Shown piece after piece: positions 7,406 to 9,526 of a stretch of 9,526 nucleotides of DNA. The notes under the pieces are model-generated. The model ran no database searches. It saw only the letters and a program-made list of their open reading frames with translations, and was not told where the DNA came from. This stretch comes from Lachnospiraceae bacterium (GTDB lineage: Bacteria > Bacillota > Clostridia > Lachnospirales > Lachnospiraceae). Position numbers and translations under genes: made by a program. The DNA is taken from positions 1-9,526 of the forward strand of contig CAAFTS010000116.1 in the NCBI GenBank assembly GCA_900765975.1, in the 5' to 3' direction. The stretch's first letter is position 1. Each line of letters starts with the position of its first letter.

Positions 7406-9138
7406 ATTTTAAAAATACATTTAAAAAATCAATCGTACATTCTTCAAAAAAAGATTTCTGGAAATCAAAAAATGAACCTGAAGTTCCAGCAGGACTTCTA
7501 AAAAAATGTAATTCTTGTAAATCCGCTGTTTTTACAGAGGATGTAAACGAGAATTATTATATTTGCCCAAAATGTAATTATTATTTTCGTATGCATGCAT
7601 TCCGTCGTATAGAAATGATTGTTGATGAAAATACGTTTGAACAATGGGATACAGGATTAGAAAGTCCAAATCCGCTGAATTACAGAGGATATGAAGAAAA
7701 GCTTGCCGCAATGAAAGAAAAAACACATCTGGATGAGGCTGTTGTAACCGGAAAGGCCTTGATAGCTGGGAGAACGGTTGCATTGGGCGTTTGTGACAGT
7801 CGTTTTATTATGGCAAGTATGGGAGAAGTAGTTGGCGAAAAAATAACACGTATGGTTGAAAGAGCCACAGAAGAACATTTGCCTATCATTATGTTTGCTT
7901 GCTCAGGTGGCGCACGTATGCAGGAAGGCATTACTTCATTGATGCAGATGGCAAAAACTTCGGCGGCATTAAAAAGGCACAGTGAAGCAGGGCTACTATA
8001 TATTTCTATTTTAACAAATCCAACAACTGGTGGTGTAACGGCTAGTTTTGCAATGCTAGGAGATATTATTCTTGCAGAACCGGGAGCTTTGATTGGTTTT
8101 GCAGGCCCTCGAGTCATTGAACAGACAATCAGACAGAAATTACCAAAAGGTTTTCAGACTTCCGAATTCTTGTTGGAACATGGATTTATTGATGCGATTA
8201 TTGAGCGTCAAAATATGAAAGAAACATTGATCCATTTACTTAAATTGCACGATAATTCATTTTTACATGATAATGCTTTTGGAAATGAAACGAATACAGT
8301 GAATAACGGGAGAGAAGTAAATGTAGCAAGTATCGCTCCTAATAATAAGATAGAAAGTGTTTCTGCATGGGAACGTGTAGAGAAATCTCGTATGAAAGGT
8401 CGTCCTGTAAGTTCAGAGTATATTCAAAAACTGTTTCATGGTTTTTATGAATTGCATGGAGATCGATGCTATCGGGATGATAAGGCTCTAGTTGGTGGAA
8501 TTGCTTATTTTCATAATATTCCTGTTACTGTCATTGCACAGGAAAAGGGAACAACTACAAAGGAAAACATTGAACGTAATTTTGGCATGCCATCACCAGA
8601 CGGATATCGTAAGGCCTTACGCTTAATGAAACAGGCTGAAAAGTTCCACCGACCTGTTATTTGTATCGTAGATACCCCCGGAGCATTTTGTGGAATTGAA
8701 GCTGAGGAGCGCGGACAAGGTGAAGCAATTGCAAAAAATATATTTGAAATGTCTGGTTTGAAAACTCCAGTAGTATCTCTGATTATTGGAGAAGGTGGAA
8801 GTGGTGGAGCCCTGGCATTGGCTACATCCGATGAAGTTTGGATGTTAGAAGATTCTATCTACTCCATTTTGTCACCCGAAGGATTTGCATCCATATTGTG
8901 GAAAGATAGCAAACGAGCAAAAGAAGCAGCTGAAATTATGAAATTGACAGCAGAAGATTTGAAAAAAAACGGGATTGTTGAGCATGTATTTTCTGAACCT
9001 AAAAATTATAGTTCAGAAACAATGCATCTTGTTTGCGAAAATATCGACAAAAGGTTAAATACATTTATTGAGCATTATTCAAATTTGTCCTTGGAAGATC
9101 TTTTAGAACATAGATATCAGAGATTCCGTAAGATGTAA
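7402..9138 (+). CDS. accDA: Acetyl-CoA carboxylase carboxyltransferase, fused beta-alpha subunits (AccD-AccA)
   Basis: The carboxyltransferase moves CO2 from carboxybiotin-AccB to acetyl-CoA, giving malonyl-CoA. This single 578-residue chain holds both subunits. Residues about 1-285 are AccD: a zinc finger with Cys36, Cys39, Cys55 and Cys58, then a crotonase-fold domain with [10 protein letters not shown] (167-176), [17 protein letters not shown] and [11 protein letters not shown]. Residues about 286-320 form an Asn/Glu-rich linker. Residues about 321-578 are Acc[19 protein letters not shown] (392-409), DTPGAF (424-429), [23 protein letters not shown] (463-472) and ISPEG-like [11 protein letters not shown]. 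The AccA half is shorter than the roughly 319-residue E. coli protein because its N-terminal helical segment is mostly missing. No stop or frameshift separates the halves. The 4-bp ATGA overlap with accC implies coupled translation. Confidence 0.95.
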   Translation: MNFKNTFKKSIVHSSKKDFWKSKNEPEVPAGLLKKCNSCKSAVFTEDVNENYYICPKCNYYFRMHAFRRIEMIVDENTFEQWDTGLESPNPLNYRGYEEKLAAMKEKTHLDEAVVTGKALIAGRTVALGVCDSRFIMASMGEVVGEKITRMVERATEEHLPIIMFACSGGARMQEGITSLMQMAKTSAALKRHSEAGLLYISILTNPTTGGVTASFAMLGDIILAEPGALIGFAGPRVIEQTIRQKLPKGFQTSEFLLEHGFIDAIIERQNMKETLIHLLKLHDNSFLHDNAFGNETNTVNNGREVNVASIAPNNKIESVSAWERVEKSRMKGRPVSSEYIQKLFHGFYELHGDRCYRDDKALVGGIAYFHNIPVTVIAQEKGTTTKENIERNFGMPSPDGYRKALRLMKQAEKFHRPVICIVDTPGAFCGIEAEERGQGEAIAKNIFEMSGLKTPVVSLIIGEGGSGGALALATSDEVWMLEDSIYSILSPEGFASILWKDSKRAKEAAEIMKLTAEDLKKNGIVEHVFSEPKNYSSETMHLVCENIDKRLNTFIEHYSNLSLEDLLEHRYQRFRKM

Positions 9139-9183
9139 TGTAATTTGTTATATAAAAATTCAGCTTTCTTTTTCGTAAATCAA

Positions 9184-9192
9184 TGGTATAAT
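9184..9192 (+). promoter_or_regulatory. Extended -10 promoter of the fabT-like gene
   Basis: TGGTATAAT matches the extended -10 pattern TGnTATAAT exactly. No good -35 is present at the usual spacing (the region 9164-9170 reads CTTTCTT), which is acceptable for an extended -10 promoter. Transcription would begin near 9199-9200, about 36 bases before the GTG start. No terminator hairpin lies between accDA and this promoter (9139-9183), so read-through from the fab operon into fabT is also possible. Confidence 0.6.
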
Positions 9193-9203
9193 GATAGTAT
9201 TAT
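9188..9203 (+). promoter_or_regulatory. Imperfect palindrome over the promoter, candidate repressor operator
   Basis: ATAAT (9188-9192) and ATTAT (9199-9203) are inverted copies with a 6-base spacer. Outside them TCAAT (9180-9184) and ATTGA (9202-9206) are also inverted. The site covers the -10 and the likely transcription start, where a MarR-family autorepressor would bind. It does not clearly match the streptococcal FabT box as I remember it, and such A/T-rich palindromes arise by chance, so this is a suggestion only. Confidence 0.3.
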
Positions 9204-9223
9204 TGAAGAGTAAATGGCGGATG

Positions 9224-9230
9224 AAGGAGA
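9224..9230 (+). promoter_or_regulatory. Ribosome binding site deciding the fabT GTG start
   Basis: AAGGAGA ends 5 bases before GTG 9236. An in-frame ATG at 9221 would add five residues (MKEST) but has only weak purine-rich sequence before it and overlaps this site. An ATG at 9214 is in another frame that soon stops. GTG 9236 is therefore preferred. Confidence 0.65.
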
Positions 9231-9235
9231 GCACA

Positions 9236-9526
9236 GTGAATACATACGAAACAATCAATGATATTTTGGTTCATCTATTTAATGAAATATGGAAACTAGA
9301 AGAAAAAGCCATTATTACAGAAGAGTTTAGAGACATTACTAATAATGATATGCATATTATTGAAGCCATCGGGTTAGGGGATGGTGATACTATGTCATCT
9401 ATTGCTAAGAAGTTAAATGTTACTGCGGGGACGTTAACAACATCTATGAATCGTTTAGTTCGTCAAAATTATGTTGTTCGTCAACGACGCGACGAAGATA
9501 GACGAGTTGTAATGATTACTCTTACC
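9236..9526 (+). CDS. fabT: FabT-like MarR-family transcriptional repressor (partial, 3' end outside window)
   Basis: The first 97 residues are present and the frame is still open at the window edge; FabT proteins have about 145-150 residues, so roughly a third is missing. It resembles streptococcal FabT along its length: an N-terminal dimerisation helix with IN, LFN and LEEKA, then FRDITNNDMHIIEAIG (31-46), the winged helix-turn-helix MSSIAKKLNVTAGTLTTSMNRL (53-74), and the wing with DEDRRVVMITLT (86-97), the DxR signature of MarR proteins. In streptococci FabT represses fab genes when bound to long-chain acyl-ACP; the same role is inferred here from the sequence and from its place next to the fab operon. 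Unlike the streptococcal order, it lies after the acc genes and not before fabH. A general MarR regulator remains possible but less likely. Confidence 0.85.
   Translation, partial: MNTYETINDILVHLFNEIWKLEEKAIITEEFRDITNNDMHIIEAIGLGDGDTMSSIAKKLNVTAGTLTTSMNRLVRQNYVVRQRRDEDRRVVMITLT

Noticed and set aside
9139..9183. Terminator after accDA
   Set aside because: The stretch is A/T-rich with a T run (9165-9173) but no G/C-containing stem precedes it.
1..9526. CRISPR array, tRNA/rRNA, insertion sequence or defence system
   Set aside because: No repeat-spacer pattern, RNA gene, transposase or defence-type domain is visible; apart from the hairpin, nearly all bases are accounted for by the fab/acc genes and fabT.

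Overview
The window is one co-directional (+ strand) type II fatty-acid synthesis (FAS II) operon from a low-G+C Firmicute (Bacillota). It is most likely a gut-type Clostridium or Lachnospiraceae relative. The pointers are the A/T-rich codon use, the FMN enoyl-ACP reductase FabK in place of FabI, a fused AccD-AccA carboxyltransferase and a FabT-like MarR repressor. The genus is an inference and cannot be fixed from this sequence alone.

Layout: a strong hairpin terminator fills bases 11-55. It is followed without a gap by fabH (54-971), then acpP (1031-1249), fabK (1303-2240, broken by an apparent one-base deletion near 1686), fabD (2233-3159), fabG (3165-3905), fabF (3915-5153), accB (5165-5608), fabZ (5622-6050), accC (6062-7405) and fused accDA (7402-9138). 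A 97-bp gap with a recognisable promoter follows, then the first 97 codons of a FabT-like repressor that runs off the right edge. From fabK onward the genes overlap or lie within 13 bp of each other. The two larger gaps inside the operon, of 59 and 53 bp, flank acpP. No stretch over 300 bases lacks a gene.

How it works together: AccB (biotin carrier), AccC (biotin carboxylase) and AccDA (carboxyltransferase) make malonyl-CoA. FabD moves the malonyl group to ACP (AcpP). FabH condenses an acyl-CoA primer with malonyl-ACP. FabG, FabZ and FabK then reduce, dehydrate and reduce again, and FabF extends the chain in later rounds. FabT is the expected repressor that senses acyl-ACP.

This is a conventional operon, and I do not see an undescribed system in it. 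The points worth a second look are the frameshift that splits fabK, the terminator that overlaps the predicted start of fabH and leaves no room for a promoter or ribosome binding site, the accD-accA fusion, and the position of the repressor at the 3' end behind its own extended -10 promoter with an overlapping imperfect palindrome. The two defects at the 5' side could be real decay or rearrangement, or draft-sequence errors. The sequence alone cannot decide between these.
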